Shown here in pieces: positions 1 to 8,947 of a stretch of 64,000 nucleotides of DNA. The notes under the pieces are model-generated. The model saw only the letters and a program-made list of their open reading frames with translations, did not search any database and had not been told where the DNA came from. The DNA comes from Kangiella shandongensis (GTDB lineage: Bacteria; Pseudomonadota; Gammaproteobacteria; Enterobacterales; Kangiellaceae). Position numbers and translations under genes: made by a program. The first letter of the stretch is position 1, and every line of letters starts with the position of its first letter. The stretch lies in the NCBI RefSeq assembly GCF_020005365.1, contig NZ_JACNML010000001.1, positions 248,001-312,000 on the forward strand. Reading direction: 5' to 3'.

Positions 1-360
1 ATCACCCACTTCCAAAGCCATCATATGCCAGATTTCTTTGACCGCGGTATACATGATAAAAATGCCACCAAAAAGAACGATAATACTTTCTAAATTAAAG
101 GTTCCGGTAATGACGCCTTCCCAATGAATAGTAAACAGGGTGTCCTTAACGTAGCCGATCAGTTTCACTAAAAGGAACAATAAGATAATTCTTAGTACAA
201 CCGCCAGACCAATACCTAGCCAACGTACTTTCTTCTGCTTTTCCAGTGGCGCTCGTTTTGATTCCAACGAAATGTATAACAGGTTATCGAAACCTAAAAC
301 GGCCTGTAAAACGATTAGCATTCCGAGGGTAAATAAGTTTTCTAATGTGAATAGTTCCAT
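1..360 (-). CDS. TerC-family integral membrane protein (partial, C-terminus outside window)
   Basis: The reverse strand opens with ATG at 360-358 and stays open to the window edge, giving the first 120 residues. It starts with a hydrophobic stretch containing LGFDNLLYISLESKRAP (about residues 23-39), which matches the FDN-type acidic motif at the start of TerC proteins, followed by a charged loop and two more hydrophobic segments (about 50-70 and 90-110). TerC/Alx-family proteins are inner-membrane proteins linked to metal (Mn/Te) homeostasis and export. The family is clear from the motif; the exact subfamily is not, because the C-terminus is missing. It is divergent from the GNAT gene at 436, leaving a 75-bp shared promoter region. 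Confidence 0.75.
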   Translation of the reverse strand, partial: MELFTLENLFTLGMLIVLQAVLGFDNLLYISLESKRAPLEKQKKVRWLGIGLAVVLRIILLFLLVKLIGYVKDTLFTIHWEGVITGTFNLESIIVLFGGIFIMYTAVKEIWHMMALEVGD

Positions 361-435
361 CTGTTGTTCTCTATAGTTATTGGTTAAACTGAGCTCATTC
401 TAGCACAGCATTTTGACATTTCGAGTTCTTGAGCA

Positions 436-915
436 ATGAACAAAAGTAAAATTACCATAGAGCACTTCAAGCCTGAGTTAGCTAACGATTTCAAAACCAT
501 CAACCAGGCATGGATAGAGAAGTATTTTGTTATCGAAGAAGAAGATCAGCGCGTACTCAACGACCCACAAAAATATATCATTGATACTGGCGGTGAAATA
601 CTTTTTGCCCGAAATAATGCTACTAGCGAGATTATCGCAGCCTGTGCGTTAAAGAAGTGGGCAGAAGATGAGTATGAGCTCTCGAAGATGGGGGTGCTCG
701 AAGGATATCAAGGCTCAGGCGTCGGCAAGCTCCTCGCCAAAGCCGTAATCGAAGAAGCTAGAAAACTAGGTTGTAAACGCTTATTCCTGGAGTCTAATCG
801 CAAGCTCAAGCCCGCGATGAAACTGTACCAGCAACTCGGTTTTAAAGAGTTCACCAATCATGAGTCTCGAGTTGATTATGACCGGTGCGATATAGTGATG
901 GAGATGTTTTTATAG
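436..915 (+). CDS. GNAT-family N-acetyltransferase
   Basis: 159 residues. The acetyl-CoA pyrophosphate-binding motif is visible as GYQGSGVGKLL near residues 90-100 (the QxxGxG pattern of GNAT motif A), followed by the usual helix and a C-terminal LYQQLGFKEF segment typical of motif B. This supports transfer of an acetyl group from acetyl-CoA to an amine of a small molecule or protein; the substrate cannot be told from sequence. The ATG at 436 has no strong ribosome-binding site. The gene is followed by a structured intergenic element and faces the cyclophilin gene convergently. Confidence 0.8.
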   Translation: MNKSKITIEHFKPELANDFKTINQAWIEKYFVIEEEDQRVLNDPQKYIIDTGGEILFARNNATSEIIAACALKKWAEDEYELSKMGVLEGYQGSGVGKLLAKAVIEEARKLGCKRLFLESNRKLKPAMKLYQQLGFKEFTNHESRVDYDRCDIVMEMFL

Positions 916-990
916 TTTTATAACTGTCTCAGGGATTATAAAAAATAGTTGGTGTTTAAAGCTATAATCATGGTTTTCGACCTTCGTCGA

Positions 991-1201
991 GATACTTTCT
1001 CTTGGATGAGCAAGAGAAAGTATCCAAAGAGAAACTCACTCCGATATTGAGGCCATTCAAAGAATGGCTACCTGTGTCATTCCCAAAATACTTAACGTAC
1101 CAGAGTTTATAGCACTTCCTTGTGCTAAAAACTCTTACCAAAATCATCCCCTTAAAAGGATTTCCATTGGTCACAAATTTTGGTTACTATATTTTGGGAA
1201 T
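991..1201. other. Structured intergenic element 1 (nested hairpins)
   Basis: This 362-bp gene-free stretch (916-1277) is packed with inverted repeats. A perfect 14-bp stem at 991-1004/1011-1024 has a 6-nt GATGAG loop and is followed by a purine-rich AAAGAGAAAC run. A 7-bp hairpin lies at 1052-1068. A 12-bp perfect long-range stem (1079-1090 with 1190-1201) encloses two hairpins: 1103-1134, with loop TTCCTT, and 1137-1184, closed by an 8-bp stem. Open frames here are short and resemble nothing. The architecture matches the element at 57957-58170. It could be a non-autonomous repeat or a structured RNA. Both flanking genes converge on it, so part of it may also end transcription. Confidence 0.6.
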
Positions 1202-1277
1202 AACTCAGCTCAATATAAGGAGAATACTCCGTGCTTGCTACCAGTAATGCAATGCACAACTCAAGCTCTCTTGTAAA

Positions 1278-2915
1278 CTAGTCAGCAACGATTTTCGCTG
1301 AAATCACTTTATCGTTCTGCTCTAGCTGCATTGCGTTATCCATGCCTTCGACGACTTTACCGAAAATCGTGTAGTTACTATCCAGATGTAGATTTGGAGC
1401 AGTATTGATGAAGAACTGACCTCCTCCGGTATCCTTACCCAGCGTTGCCATGCCTACCGTGCCCGGTAGGTGCGACCGATAGGATAGCTCTTCTCGGATG
1501 CTATAGTCTACTGAGCCTGAGCCGTCACCAATATTACTCCCCCCCTGAGCCACGAAGTCCGGGATCACTCGATGAAAGTAACTGTTGTCATAATAGCCGT
1601 CATTAACCAGTCGGATGAAGTTAGCCGAGGTGTAAGGTGTATCTGCATACAGTTGGATCGTTATTGGACCTTGTGTGGTATTTAGTAAAACAATGGAATC
1701 CACATCAGGTAACTCTTCTGGTGTATTACTTGGCTCACCTGAGGTTTCTCTCTCCGGCTGCAGTGCCTGCTGGGCGCCTCGCGCAATAATCGCTTTATCG
1801 CTTTTTACTAATTGCTGAAGCTGGTCTTCATCCTGCAATTTGCTGAAGTAAGCAATAGCCGCTCGCTGTAAATTAGGGTCCGTACTATTCACCCACTTTT
1901 GTGTAGTATCTCCATCCGCTTTATTCGCTCTGATTAACACCATTAAAGCTTCTGACTGAACCCAACTATTGTTACTGGACAACTTTTTAGTTACCGCCTG
2001 ATAGACATCATCATTGTCCAGCCAATCGTTATGTAATGTTTGTAGCGCGGTCACCTGGCTTACAGTATCGTTTTGCTTCAAGGCAATTAAAACGCCCGCC
2101 ATCGCTGCTGGATTATCTGGAAAGTCAGCCAGGCCTCGAATAGCATTTACCCTAATACCAATATGTTCTTTCTGAATATGAGTCAGTAGCATTGGCAGCA
2201 CTTTATTCAGCTGTGTATTTCCCAGCGCCCGTACCATTTTCGCCTGTACCATTGGGGGTAATTTATCCAGCTCTTTAAGCGCACTGTTTACCTGCGTCAT
2301 TTCCATCAGGTTACGACGTGCCATCAGATAACTCGCTTCGAGCTGTGTTTCCTGCTGCCATAGGGCTTTGTATAACTGGCTGGAACTCAGGTTTTCAAAC
2401 GACCCTAATCTAGAACTATGGAACGAAGACAAATTGATCAATCCCTGCAAAGCGCCACGGATCTCCTGCGAATCTTCAGACTGGTTAATAATTTCGGTCA
2501 ATATTTGCTGTGCCTGTGAGTAGCCCATATTGCCGATAGCAAGTGCCATCTGGTATTTAACCGTAGGGGCTTTCTCTTGTTTCAGCGCACTAGTCAGATG
2601 CTCGCCCATACTGGGAACTCCGGCAATACCGAGTGCAAACACCGCAGCTTCACGCACCTTGGCACTGTCATGGCTCAAATAGGGAAGCACTCGGTTAGCA
2701 GCCTTTTCACCACCAACCCGCCCGAGCGCGATTAACGCAACCTCCAGGGTGTCGTTTGTCAAAGCCTGGCAGCTGAATGCTTTGTTGAAGTTCTCATGCT
2801 CAGCATCCCGTTGATCGGAAGCAAGATATAACTCTTGTGGGGTCACGCATGCCATAGCGGCACTCCCCAGAAAACTTAGAACCAGTCCTAATCCCCATAA
2901 ACTCAAGTGTTTCAT
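1278..2915 (-). CDS. HEAT-repeat protein with C-terminal cyclophilin-type peptidyl-prolyl isomerase
   Basis: 545 residues from the ATG at 2915-2913, preferred over an upstream in-frame start because AGGAG lies 7 nt ahead and a signal peptide (MKHLSLWGLGLVLSFLGSA) begins exactly there. Residues about 40-390 are helical HEAT-like repeats (for example AANRVLPYLSHDSAKVREAA). Residues about 405-545 form a cyclophilin domain with the active-site stretch FHRVIPDFVAQGG (about 443-456), GQFFINT (about 498-504) and a final FGKVVEGMD. Such proteins catalyse prolyl cis-trans isomerisation; export suggests folding assistance in the periplasm. The HEAT part probably recruits partners. The gene is divergent from ettA, 75 bp apart. 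A lone cyclophilin is usually about 160-190 residues, so the long HEAT front is the unusual part. Confidence 0.85.
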   Translation of the reverse strand: MKHLSLWGLGLVLSFLGSAAMACVTPQELYLASDQRDAEHENFNKAFSCQALTNDTLEVALIALGRVGGEKAANRVLPYLSHDSAKVREAAVFALGIAGVPSMGEHLTSALKQEKAPTVKYQMALAIGNMGYSQAQQILTEIINQSEDSQEIRGALQGLINLSSFHSSRLGSFENLSSSQLYKALWQQETQLEASYLMARRNLMEMTQVNSALKELDKLPPMVQAKMVRALGNTQLNKVLPMLLTHIQKEHIGIRVNAIRGLADFPDNPAAMAGVLIALKQNDTVSQVTALQTLHNDWLDNDDVYQAVTKKLSSNNSWVQSEALMVLIRANKADGDTTQKWVNSTDPNLQRAAIAYFSKLQDEDQLQQLVKSDKAIIARGAQQALQPERETSGEPSNTPEELPDVDSIVLLNTTQGPITIQLYADTPYTSANFIRLVNDGYYDNSYFHRVIPDFVAQGGSNIGDGSGSVDYSIREELSYRSHLPGTVGMATLGKDTGGGQFFINTAPNLHLDSNYTIFGKVVEGMDNAMQLEQNDKVISAKIVAD

Positions 2916-2990
2916 GCTCTCTCCTGTAGCTTCAACAGTGCAAGCAATGTAAAATGCCGGCAACATTGTTATTAATTAAGTATTCTTTTA

Positions 2991-4661
2991 ATGGCTCAAT
3001 ATATTTATACCATGAATCGGGTGAGCAAAGTGGTTCCCCCGAATAAAACTATCTTAAAAGATATTTCCCTATCCTTCTTCCCTGGTGCCAAAATTGGTGT
3101 GCTCGGCCTAAATGGTGCGGGTAAATCGACGCTATTACGTATTATGGCTGGCGTTGATCAGGATCATGATGGTGAAGCGCGTCCACAACCGGGCACGAAA
3201 ATCGGTTACCTACCGCAGGAACCACAATTAGACGAAAGTAAAACCGTTCGTGAAATCGTTGAAGAATCGGTAACTCATGTCAAAGAAGCATTGGCTGAAC
3301 TGGATCAGGTTTATGCCGCTTATGCCGATGAAAACGCAGATTTTGATGCTCTATCAAAGCGTCAGGGCGAACTGGAAGCCATTATTCAGGCGACCGACGG
3401 TCACAACCTTGAAAATACACTAGAACGTGCTGCCGACGCACTTCGCCTGCCAGCATGGGATGCCAAGGTGGAGAACCTGTCTGGTGGTGAACGTCGCCGA
3501 GTGGCCATTTGCCGCTTATTGCTTGAACACCCAGATATGTTACTGCTGGATGAGCCAACCAACCACCTGGATGCCGAATCAGTGGCATGGTTAGAACGCT
3601 TCCTGGTGGATTACAACGGCACGGTGGTTGCCATTACCCACGACCGTTACTTCCTGGACAATGCTGCTGGCTGGATTCTGGAGCTGGATCGTGGTGAAGG
3701 TATCCCTTGGGAAGGTAACTACTCTTCGTGGCTAGAGCAGAAAGCCAAACGTTTAGAAATCGAAGAGAAGCAGGAAGCCTCTCGCCAGAAAACGATGAAA
3801 GAAGAGCTGGAGTGGGTTCGAGCCAACTCAAAAGGCCGCCAGGCCAAATCGAAAGCGCGTATGTCTCGTTTTGAAGAATTATCGAGCAAAGAGTTCCAGC
3901 AACGTAACGAAACCCGTGAGTTGTACATCCCACCGGGTCCACGCCTGGGTACACAGGTCATTACGGCGAAAGGCTTGACTAAAACCTTCGGTGATAAATT
4001 GTTGTATAACGATTTAAACTTTAACCTGCCGCAGGGTGGTATCGTCGGTGTGATTGGTCCGAACGGCGCCGGTAAATCAACCATGTTTAGAATGATCACG
4101 GGGCAGGAGCAACCGGACTCCGGTGAGCTTCAAATCGGTGAAACGGTTGATTTAGCCTACGTCGACCAGAGCCGTGATTCGCTGGATGATAATAAGACCG
4201 TATGGGAAGAAATCTCTGATGGTTTGGATGTAATTACCGTCGGTAATTACGAAACGCCATCGCGTGCTTACGTCGGTCGTTTTAATTTCAAAGGCTCGGA
4301 TCAACAGAAACGTATCGGCGACCTATCAGGCGGTGAACGAAACCGCGTGCACTTAGCCAAGCTGCTTAAGAGTGGTGGCAACGTATTGCTGCTGGATGAG
4401 CCGACGAACGACTTGGACGTAGAAACCTTACGTGCACTGGAAGATGCATTGTTAGCCTTCCCAGGTTGCGCCGTAGTTATCTCGCACGACCGTTGGTTCC
4501 TCGATCGTATCGCGACACACATCTTAGCTTTCGAAGGAGACAGTGAAACGGTCTGGTTCGAAGGTAACTATCAAGAGTACGAAGCCGACCGTAAACGTCG
4601 CCTTGGTGCTGACGCTGATCAGCCTCACCGTATTAAATACCGCAAAATTTCCAAGTCCTAA
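2991..4661 (+). CDS. ettA: Energy-dependent translational throttle protein EttA (ABC-F ATPase)
   Basis: 556 residues, the normal length for EttA. Two ABC ATPase domains without membrane segments: Walker [10 protein letters not shown] at 39-47, signature LSGGERRR near 163, Walker [13 protein letters not shown] near 184; then Walker [10 protein letters not shown] near 356, signature LSGGERNR near 445 and Walker [13 protein letters not shown]. The basic linker between domains (about 245-310, rich in R/K) is the P-site tRNA interaction motif region of ABC-F proteins. EttA binds the ribosomal E site and gates entry into the elongation cycle according to ATP/ADP ratio. It appears monocistronic, with an 8-bp hairpin just after the stop codon. 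Confidence 0.95.
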   Translation: MAQYIYTMNRVSKVVPPNKTILKDISLSFFPGAKIGVLGLNGAGKSTLLRIMAGVDQDHDGEARPQPGTKIGYLPQEPQLDESKTVREIVEESVTHVKEALAELDQVYAAYADENADFDALSKRQGELEAIIQATDGHNLENTLERAADALRLPAWDAKVENLSGGERRRVAICRLLLEHPDMLLLDEPTNHLDAESVAWLERFLVDYNGTVVAITHDRYFLDNAAGWILELDRGEGIPWEGNYSSWLEQKAKRLEIEEKQEASRQKTMKEELEWVRANSKGRQAKSKARMSRFEELSSKEFQQRNETRELYIPPGPRLGTQVITAKGLTKTFGDKLLYNDLNFNLPQGGIVGVIGPNGAGKSTMFRMITGQEQPDSGELQIGETVDLAYVDQSRDSLDDNKTVWEEISDGLDVITVGNYETPSRAYVGRFNFKGSDQQKRIGDLSGGERNRVHLAKLLKSGGNVLLLDEPTNDLDVETLRALEDALLAFPGCAVVISHDRWFLDRIATHILAFEGDSETVWFEGNYQEYEADRKRRLGADADQPHRIKYRKISKS

Positions 4662-4667
4662 AAAGTG

Positions 4668-4702
4668 CTCACTGGTTCACGTCAAGAACGCGGGCCAGTG
4701 AG
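4668..4702 (+). terminator. Possible weak terminator after ettA
   Basis: A perfect 8-bp inverted repeat, CTCACTGG (4668-4675) and CCAGTGAG (4695-4702), sits 7 bp after the ettA stop codon. The loop is 19 nt and there is no immediate T run, so an intrinsic terminator is only a modest possibility. Confidence 0.35.
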
Positions 4703-4783
4703 TCAAATCTGCAATTATTTTCGACAATCGAATTCCTCTTTGCTAACCTCAACATATGGGGGATAGCATTAAGGGTCGATACT

Positions 4784-5158
4784 ATAAATACCGAGCGTAG
4801 ACGATTTACTCGTATTCCTGTTTCAGCTAAAGCACTTATTGAGCAAGGCACACAAAAACATACAGCCAAAGTGATCGATATTTCACTCAACGGAGCTCAT
4901 TTGCAAACAGCTGCTGAGCTGAATAAGGAAGAGCCGATTAAATTACAGATTATTTTCGATGAGCTGACACCGCCAATTAATATGGTAGCGGCGGTAGTTT
5001 ATAGTGATGGCGAAGACTATGGTATAGAATGTCAGGAAATTGATATCGACAGTATGCTTCAACTACGTTCAACCTTGACCTTATACAACAATGATCCCGA
5101 GACAATCCATCGAGAGTCACAAGCCTTATGGGAAAAAAGACAGAAGAAAGCTGATTAA
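4784..5158 (+). CDS. PilZ-domain protein with apparent ATA start
   Basis: The frame encodes ERRRFTRIPV, the RxxxR c-di-GMP-binding motif at the start of PilZ domains, then DISLNGAHLQT, matching the D/NxSxxG motif. So the domain begins well before the GTG at 4871 that a simple ORF call would choose. Between 4661 and 4871 the frame has no ATG, GTG or TTG. The best reading is ATA at 4784, which would give MNTERRRFTRIPV and has AAGGG (4771-4775) at normal spacing. This gives 124 residues. PilZ proteins bind cyclic di-GMP and tune motility, adhesion or polysaccharide output. The next gene starts 3 nt after the stop, so the two are likely co-transcribed. An ATG-to-ATA mutation or a sequencing error are alternatives. 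Confidence 0.75.
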   Translation: MNTERRRFTRIPVSAKALIEQGTQKHTAKVIDISLNGAHLQTAAELNKEEPIKLQIIFDELTPPINMVAAVVYSDGEDYGIECQEIDIDSMLQLRSTLTLYNNDPETIHRESQALWEKRQKKAD

Positions 5159-5161
5159 TAA

Positions 5162-5863
5162 ATGCTAAAGCACCTCACTCTTAGTGGCTTAATATTTCCC
5201 CTATTAACTACGACAGTCCTAGCTCAGACTTCATCAAAGCCAAGCCAATGTTTCGGTAGCACTTCTAATGGTCGAATTGCCCATGCTGTTCAACTTCCAA
5301 CATCCGGCAAAAACTATAAGAGTTACAGCAACCTGGCTGCAACATTAGGTAGAACCTACGTACACACCGGCGTTCGTGACATTGTCGTAGGTGCATATCA
5401 AAACTTAGCGAGAACCCATCCCAGTAAGGTATTCAAGTATGCCGAAACAGGGAACAAAAATGGTGGTCTCTTTTCACCACATAAAACTCATCAAAATGGC
5501 CTATCGGTAGACTTTATGGTTCCAGTAACCAATGCCAAAGGACAATCCATACACCTGCCAACCCATGCTTTAAACCGTTATGGCTACGATATAGAATTTA
5601 ATAAGCAGGGTCGATACGGCAAATTAAAGATAGATTATGAAGCCATGGCAGCGCATATCGTTGCTTTACACCAAAGTGCTAAAAAGCGCGGTTATGATTT
5701 ATGGCGAGTTATTTTTGACCCGAAACTACAGACACCGCTTTTTCAGACATCTTACAAAGACTATTTAAAAGATAATATTCAATTTACCCAAAGGCGCTCC
5801 TGGGTGCGGCATGACGAGCACTACCATGTCGACTTTGATATCCCCTGCAAAACTCTTAACTAA
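5162..5863 (+). CDS. MepA-like penicillin-insensitive murein endopeptidase
   Basis: 233 residues beginning with a signal peptide (cleavage after VLA, about residue 21). Zinc-ligand patterns resemble the M74/LAS peptidase fold: H107-x2-H110-x6-D117 in SPHKTHQNGLSVDF, and H220-x-H222 near the end, within HDEHYHVDFD. Such enzymes cut D-alanyl-meso-diaminopimelyl cross-links of peptidoglycan in the periplasm. E. coli MepA is somewhat longer (274 residues), so this is a divergent member. The ATG lies 3 nt after the PilZ stop. The stop overlaps the stop of the convergent methyltransferase gene by 4 nt (5860-5863). Confidence 0.75.
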   Translation: MLKHLTLSGLIFPLLTTTVLAQTSSKPSQCFGSTSNGRIAHAVQLPTSGKNYKSYSNLAATLGRTYVHTGVRDIVVGAYQNLARTHPSKVFKYAETGNKNGGLFSPHKTHQNGLSVDFMVPVTNAKGQSIHLPTHALNRYGYDIEFNKQGRYGKLKIDYEAMAAHIVALHQSAKKRGYDLWRVIFDPKLQTPLFQTSYKDYLKDNIQFTQRRSWVRHDEHYHVDFDIPCKTLN

Positions 5864-6456
5864 TCATCGAAACGTGTCTGATAGCCTCGGGGCTTTGTCA
5901 TAACTAACTCCTGACACAACTCCCCTCGTTCCAGATACTTCACTTCAAAGTGAGTTCGTGAGCTATTCCTGGGAATGATTTTTCGTTCGACAGGTAGCTG
6001 CCATAACTCTTTCGTCTGTTGTTCCGCTTCGTCAATATAACTCTCAATATTGGAGGCCAACACCACCTCTGCGCCATCTTTCATTCGTGATAATAAGAAC
6101 TCAAAAAATGGCATATTCAACCAACGCTGTGCCGTACTTTTAGGTTCTGGGTTGGGGTATAATAGAAAGACCCCGTTCAAACTGTTCGGCGGGAAGGCAT
6201 GAACCACATAAGGAATTGCATCGGCATGGACAGGGGTTAAATTTTCCAACTCTAAAGCTGTGGCGCGTTCAGCAAAAACCTCAAATTTATTGCGTGTCCG
6301 TTCAACGGCGATCAAATGTTTTTGCGGATTGGCCTGCGCGAACTGCATGGCATGCATTCCCTTCCCTGCACCAATCTCCAGGTACTGGCATGACATTATT
6401 TGTGGGCTAATAAAATCTCGAGGTTTAAACAGTTTTCTAGGCTTAAATTCTCTCAC
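5860..6456 (-). CDS. TrmB-like SAM-dependent methyltransferase
   Basis: 198 residues. The SAM-binding motif I is YLEIGAGKGMHAMQFA (about residues 25-40), motif II contains AVERTRNKFE and the post-motif IV segment is LYPNPEPK, corresponding to FPDPWPKKRH in TrmB. TrmB makes m7G46 in tRNA. This protein lacks the basic KKRHHKRR tail after the PDP motif and has PNP instead of PDP, so it may be a paralogue with another substrate or a divergent TrmB. It begins 2 nt after the stop of the upstream lipoprotein gene, so the pair forms an operon. Confidence 0.65.
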   Translation of the reverse strand: MREFKPRKLFKPRDFISPQIMSCQYLEIGAGKGMHAMQFAQANPQKHLIAVERTRNKFEVFAERATALELENLTPVHADAIPYVVHAFPPNSLNGVFLLYPNPEPKSTAQRWLNMPFFEFLLSRMKDGAEVVLASNIESYIDEAEQQTKELWQLPVERKIIPRNSSRTHFEVKYLERGELCQELVMTKPRGYQTRFDD

Positions 6457-6458
6457 AA

Positions 6459-7175
6459 CTATCTCGCCTGTATTAATCGGTTTAGTCTTATTGCTTCGGA
6501 GTAGCGCCCTTTTAAACTTTTAACATGCTTTACATCCGATAAAGTCTTAATCCTATCTATATAAGACTGTGAAAACTTTTTATCATTATCAGTAATATCA
6601 ATTTCCAAAGTCCATTGCTGATAGTGCTCTAATAAGCTTAATTGAAGCCACAGTTTTATACCAGAATGGTATGAATCAAGAAAGTTTAAAATCAAGTCCG
6701 CGGCCTCTCTCCTATGACCAATACTTACCATGTCCTTTGATAAACCAAATACTGCACCAGCTACGAGTTCTCTATGGGCACAGAGCCACCTACACTGCGG
6801 CCGAATATAGGTATAGTCTATATATTTGTCTAAAAATAATTTTCTGTATTTAATTCTTTCATCAATATCAGACTCTAGTGCTATTAGTCTTGACAAAGTG
6901 TGAACATAAACATCTGAACCTTCTAAGCTATTGTACAGCCCGTGATTTAATGCTTCGTATATAGCATCATCCTTTGTGTCACTGTCTAACGGTCTTACTG
7001 TATCAATATAAAACTTTTGATAGTCATCCATATTATGAATTTTATATTTATACTCTTGCTCTAATGGACTAACTCCCCAAGTACTTTCTATGGGGTGTTT
7101 AGTATCATCATCTATTGCATTTGTTGCACAGGCTGTGATAAACAATGTCAAAATAAAAAGTATAGAGGTTTTCAT
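6459..7175 (-). CDS. Hypothetical lipoprotein
   Basis: 238 residues with a lipoprotein signal peptide ending FITAC (Cys16), so it should be anchored to a membrane facing the periplasm. The rest is helical, Tyr- and Asp-rich and looks like a small solenoid or TPR-like fold (repeated RLI/YRK helices), with two nearby cysteines in IRPQCRWLCAHRE. I do not recognise the family. The gene is clearly more AT-rich than its neighbours, which can mark recent acquisition or relaxed selection. It ends 2 nt before the TrmB-like gene. Confidence 0.6.
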   Translation of the reverse strand: MKTSILFILTLFITACATNAIDDDTKHPIESTWGVSPLEQEYKYKIHNMDDYQKFYIDTVRPLDSDTKDDAIYEALNHGLYNSLEGSDVYVHTLSRLIALESDIDERIKYRKLFLDKYIDYTYIRPQCRWLCAHRELVAGAVFGLSKDMVSIGHRREAADLILNFLDSYHSGIKLWLQLSLLEHYQQWTLEIDITDNDKKFSQSYIDRIKTLSDVKHVKSLKGRYSEAIRLNRLIQAR

Positions 7176-7258
7176 ATCCGCACGCTAAGAATAAGTGATA
7201 AAGAGCACTCTAAAAAATAAAACTGTTTTTCTTTAGACAGAATATGGTGAAAATATGG

Positions 7259-8623
7259 CTATAAGAGATCAATCATTTCCTGTAAGCGACTGACACCATG
7301 CACCGTTAGGCCATCCACTGGTTTCGAAGGCATATTTCCTTTGGGAATGATTGCCTTCTTAAAGCCATGCTTAACGGCCTCTTTCAGTCGCTCCTGCCCG
7401 TTCGGCACAGGCCGTACTTCACCCGCCAAACCAACTTCGCCAAACACCACCAAGTGCTCTTCCAGTGGTCGATTTCGCAGGCTGGAAATAATCGCAGCGA
7501 TAAGCGCCAGATCCGAACTGGTTTCCATCACGCGAACACCGCCCACGACATTGGCAAACACGTCCTGATCAAAGGTGGCTACGCCGCCGTGACGATTCAG
7601 TACCGCCAACAACATGGCGATACGCTGATGATCCAGACCAACCGCCACCCGCTTAGGCTGCGGCGCGTGAGACGTATCCACCAATGCCTGAATTTCTACC
7701 AGCATCGGACGCGTACCTTCCCAGGTGGAGACAATAGCACTGCCTGCCACCGGATCAGTATACTTCGACAGGAAAATCGCCGATGGATTTTTCACCTGCT
7801 TTAACCCTTCGTCGGTCATGGCAAATACGCCGAGTTCATTGACCGCACCAAAGCGGTTTTTTACCGCTCGCAATAAACGAAGCCTACCGTCACGTTCACC
7901 TTCAAAATACAGTACGGCATCGACCATATGTTCTAAAACACGAGGTCCCGCCAAGGCACCATCTTTAGTCACATGGCCCACCACCAGCAAGGTCGTTCCC
8001 GTTTGTTTCGCAAACCGTACTAACTGCGCCGCACTTTCCCGTACCTGCGCCACACCACCGGGAGCAGACTGTAACATTTCGGTGTAAATAGTCTGGATCG
8101 AGTCCACCACCATGACTTTAGGTTTCTGCATCAAAGCCTGTGTCGTAATCTGCTCAACCTGGGTTTCTGTCAGCAGCGAAAAGTCACCTGTGTTGAGTCC
8201 AAGACGCTGAGCGCGCATCGTCACCTGCTGCATCGACTCTTCACCGGTCACATACAGTACCGGCATGTCCTGACTGATCTTGCATAAGCTTTGCAGCAAA
8301 ATCGTTGATTTACCAATTCCCGGATCACCCCCCATCAGAACCACAGAGCCCGGTACCAGGCCACCGCCCAGCACGCGATCCAGCTCGGACAGCCCCGAAT
8401 CCATGCGTGGAACTTCTGATAAATCGACCTTGTCCATTTTGACGACTTTACTCTGCTCACCAGCATAACCTGTAAAGCGCGAACTCTTGTCCGCCTTACT
8501 TTGCTTAACGTTGGCCTGCTCCACTAATGAGTTCCATGCTTTACACTGACCGCACTGCCCTGCCCACTGAGGAGTTTCAGAACCGCACTCCTGGCAGACG
8601 TAGATTGTTTTTACTTTCGCCAT
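7259..8623 (-). CDS. radA: DNA repair protein RadA
   Basis: 454 residues from the ATG at 8623-8621. Residues 10-27 form the C4 zinc finger (C10, C13, C24, C27). The RecA-like core has Walker A GGDPGIGKST near residue 98 and the RadA-specific KNRFG motif near 253. The C-terminal third is the Lon-protease-like domain. RadA is a hexameric branch-migration helicase that extends D-loops in homologous recombination. The start at 8623 is chosen over an in-frame upstream codon because MAKVKTIYVCQ is the usual N-terminus. Confidence 0.95.
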   Translation of the reverse strand: MAKVKTIYVCQECGSETPQWAGQCGQCKAWNSLVEQANVKQSKADKSSRFTGYAGEQSKVVKMDKVDLSEVPRMDSGLSELDRVLGGGLVPGSVVLMGGDPGIGKSTILLQSLCKISQDMPVLYVTGEESMQQVTMRAQRLGLNTGDFSLLTETQVEQITTQALMQKPKVMVVDSIQTIYTEMLQSAPGGVAQVRESAAQLVRFAKQTGTTLLVVGHVTKDGALAGPRVLEHMVDAVLYFEGERDGRLRLLRAVKNRFGAVNELGVFAMTDEGLKQVKNPSAIFLSKYTDPVAGSAIVSTWEGTRPMLVEIQALVDTSHAPQPKRVAVGLDHQRIAMLLAVLNRHGGVATFDQDVFANVVGGVRVMETSSDLALIAAIISSLRNRPLEEHLVVFGEVGLAGEVRPVPNGQERLKEAVKHGFKKAIIPKGNMPSKPVDGLTVHGVSRLQEMIDLL

Positions 8624-8947
8624 AATTAAAAATACCAAACAGCTTGTTCATCAGTGTGACTTTGTTAAAACTTTTCTCAGCGCTTATCATTTATCCCTTA
8701 ATAAACTCAAATCCCTTCGAAAAGCTTTGCCTCGTCACACTTTGCTCAAACCGTTTTCTTACATTTCCTGATAGTTAACTGCACTAAGCTGAACAGAGAC
8801 CACTCGATCCCACCCTCTCAACGTTTCTACCTATTTTCAAACTTATTCTTCCGGCAAACTTAACTTGCTTTCTTACTTACAGTCTTTTTTGCCCGTGTCT
8901 ATCTTATGGGATAGAATGGCTTTATTGAAGTAAATTTGTAAATTCGA
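8624..8947. other. Divergent intergenic region radA / DAHP synthase
   Basis: 324 bp without a gene. On the plus strand it carries the promoter at 8889-8917. The remainder is pyrimidine-rich on the plus strand and shows no strong hairpin, no riboswitch-like pattern and no repeat that I can see. The radA promoter must lie here on the minus strand. Confidence 0.6.
8889..8917 (+). promoter_or_regulatory. Sigma-70-type promoter for DAHP synthase
   Basis: TTGCCC (8889-8894) and TAGAAT (8912-8917) are separated by 17 bp and lie 31 bp before the ATG. This is the best sigma-70 match in the intergenic region. Confidence 0.6.

Noticed and set aside
968-1276. Two short ORFs on opposite strands in the first intergenic gap
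   Set aside because: They simply read through the inverted repeats of structured element 1 and have no coding signature or ribosome-binding site.
4756-4800. ATG at 4756 as start of the PilZ gene
   Set aside because: It is in another frame and reaches TAG at 4798-4800 after 14 codons; only a frameshift would join it to the PilZ domain.
8624-8947. Aromatic amino acid leader or attenuator before DAHP synthase
   Set aside because: No small ORF rich in Trp, Phe or Tyr codons and no alternative hairpins were found.
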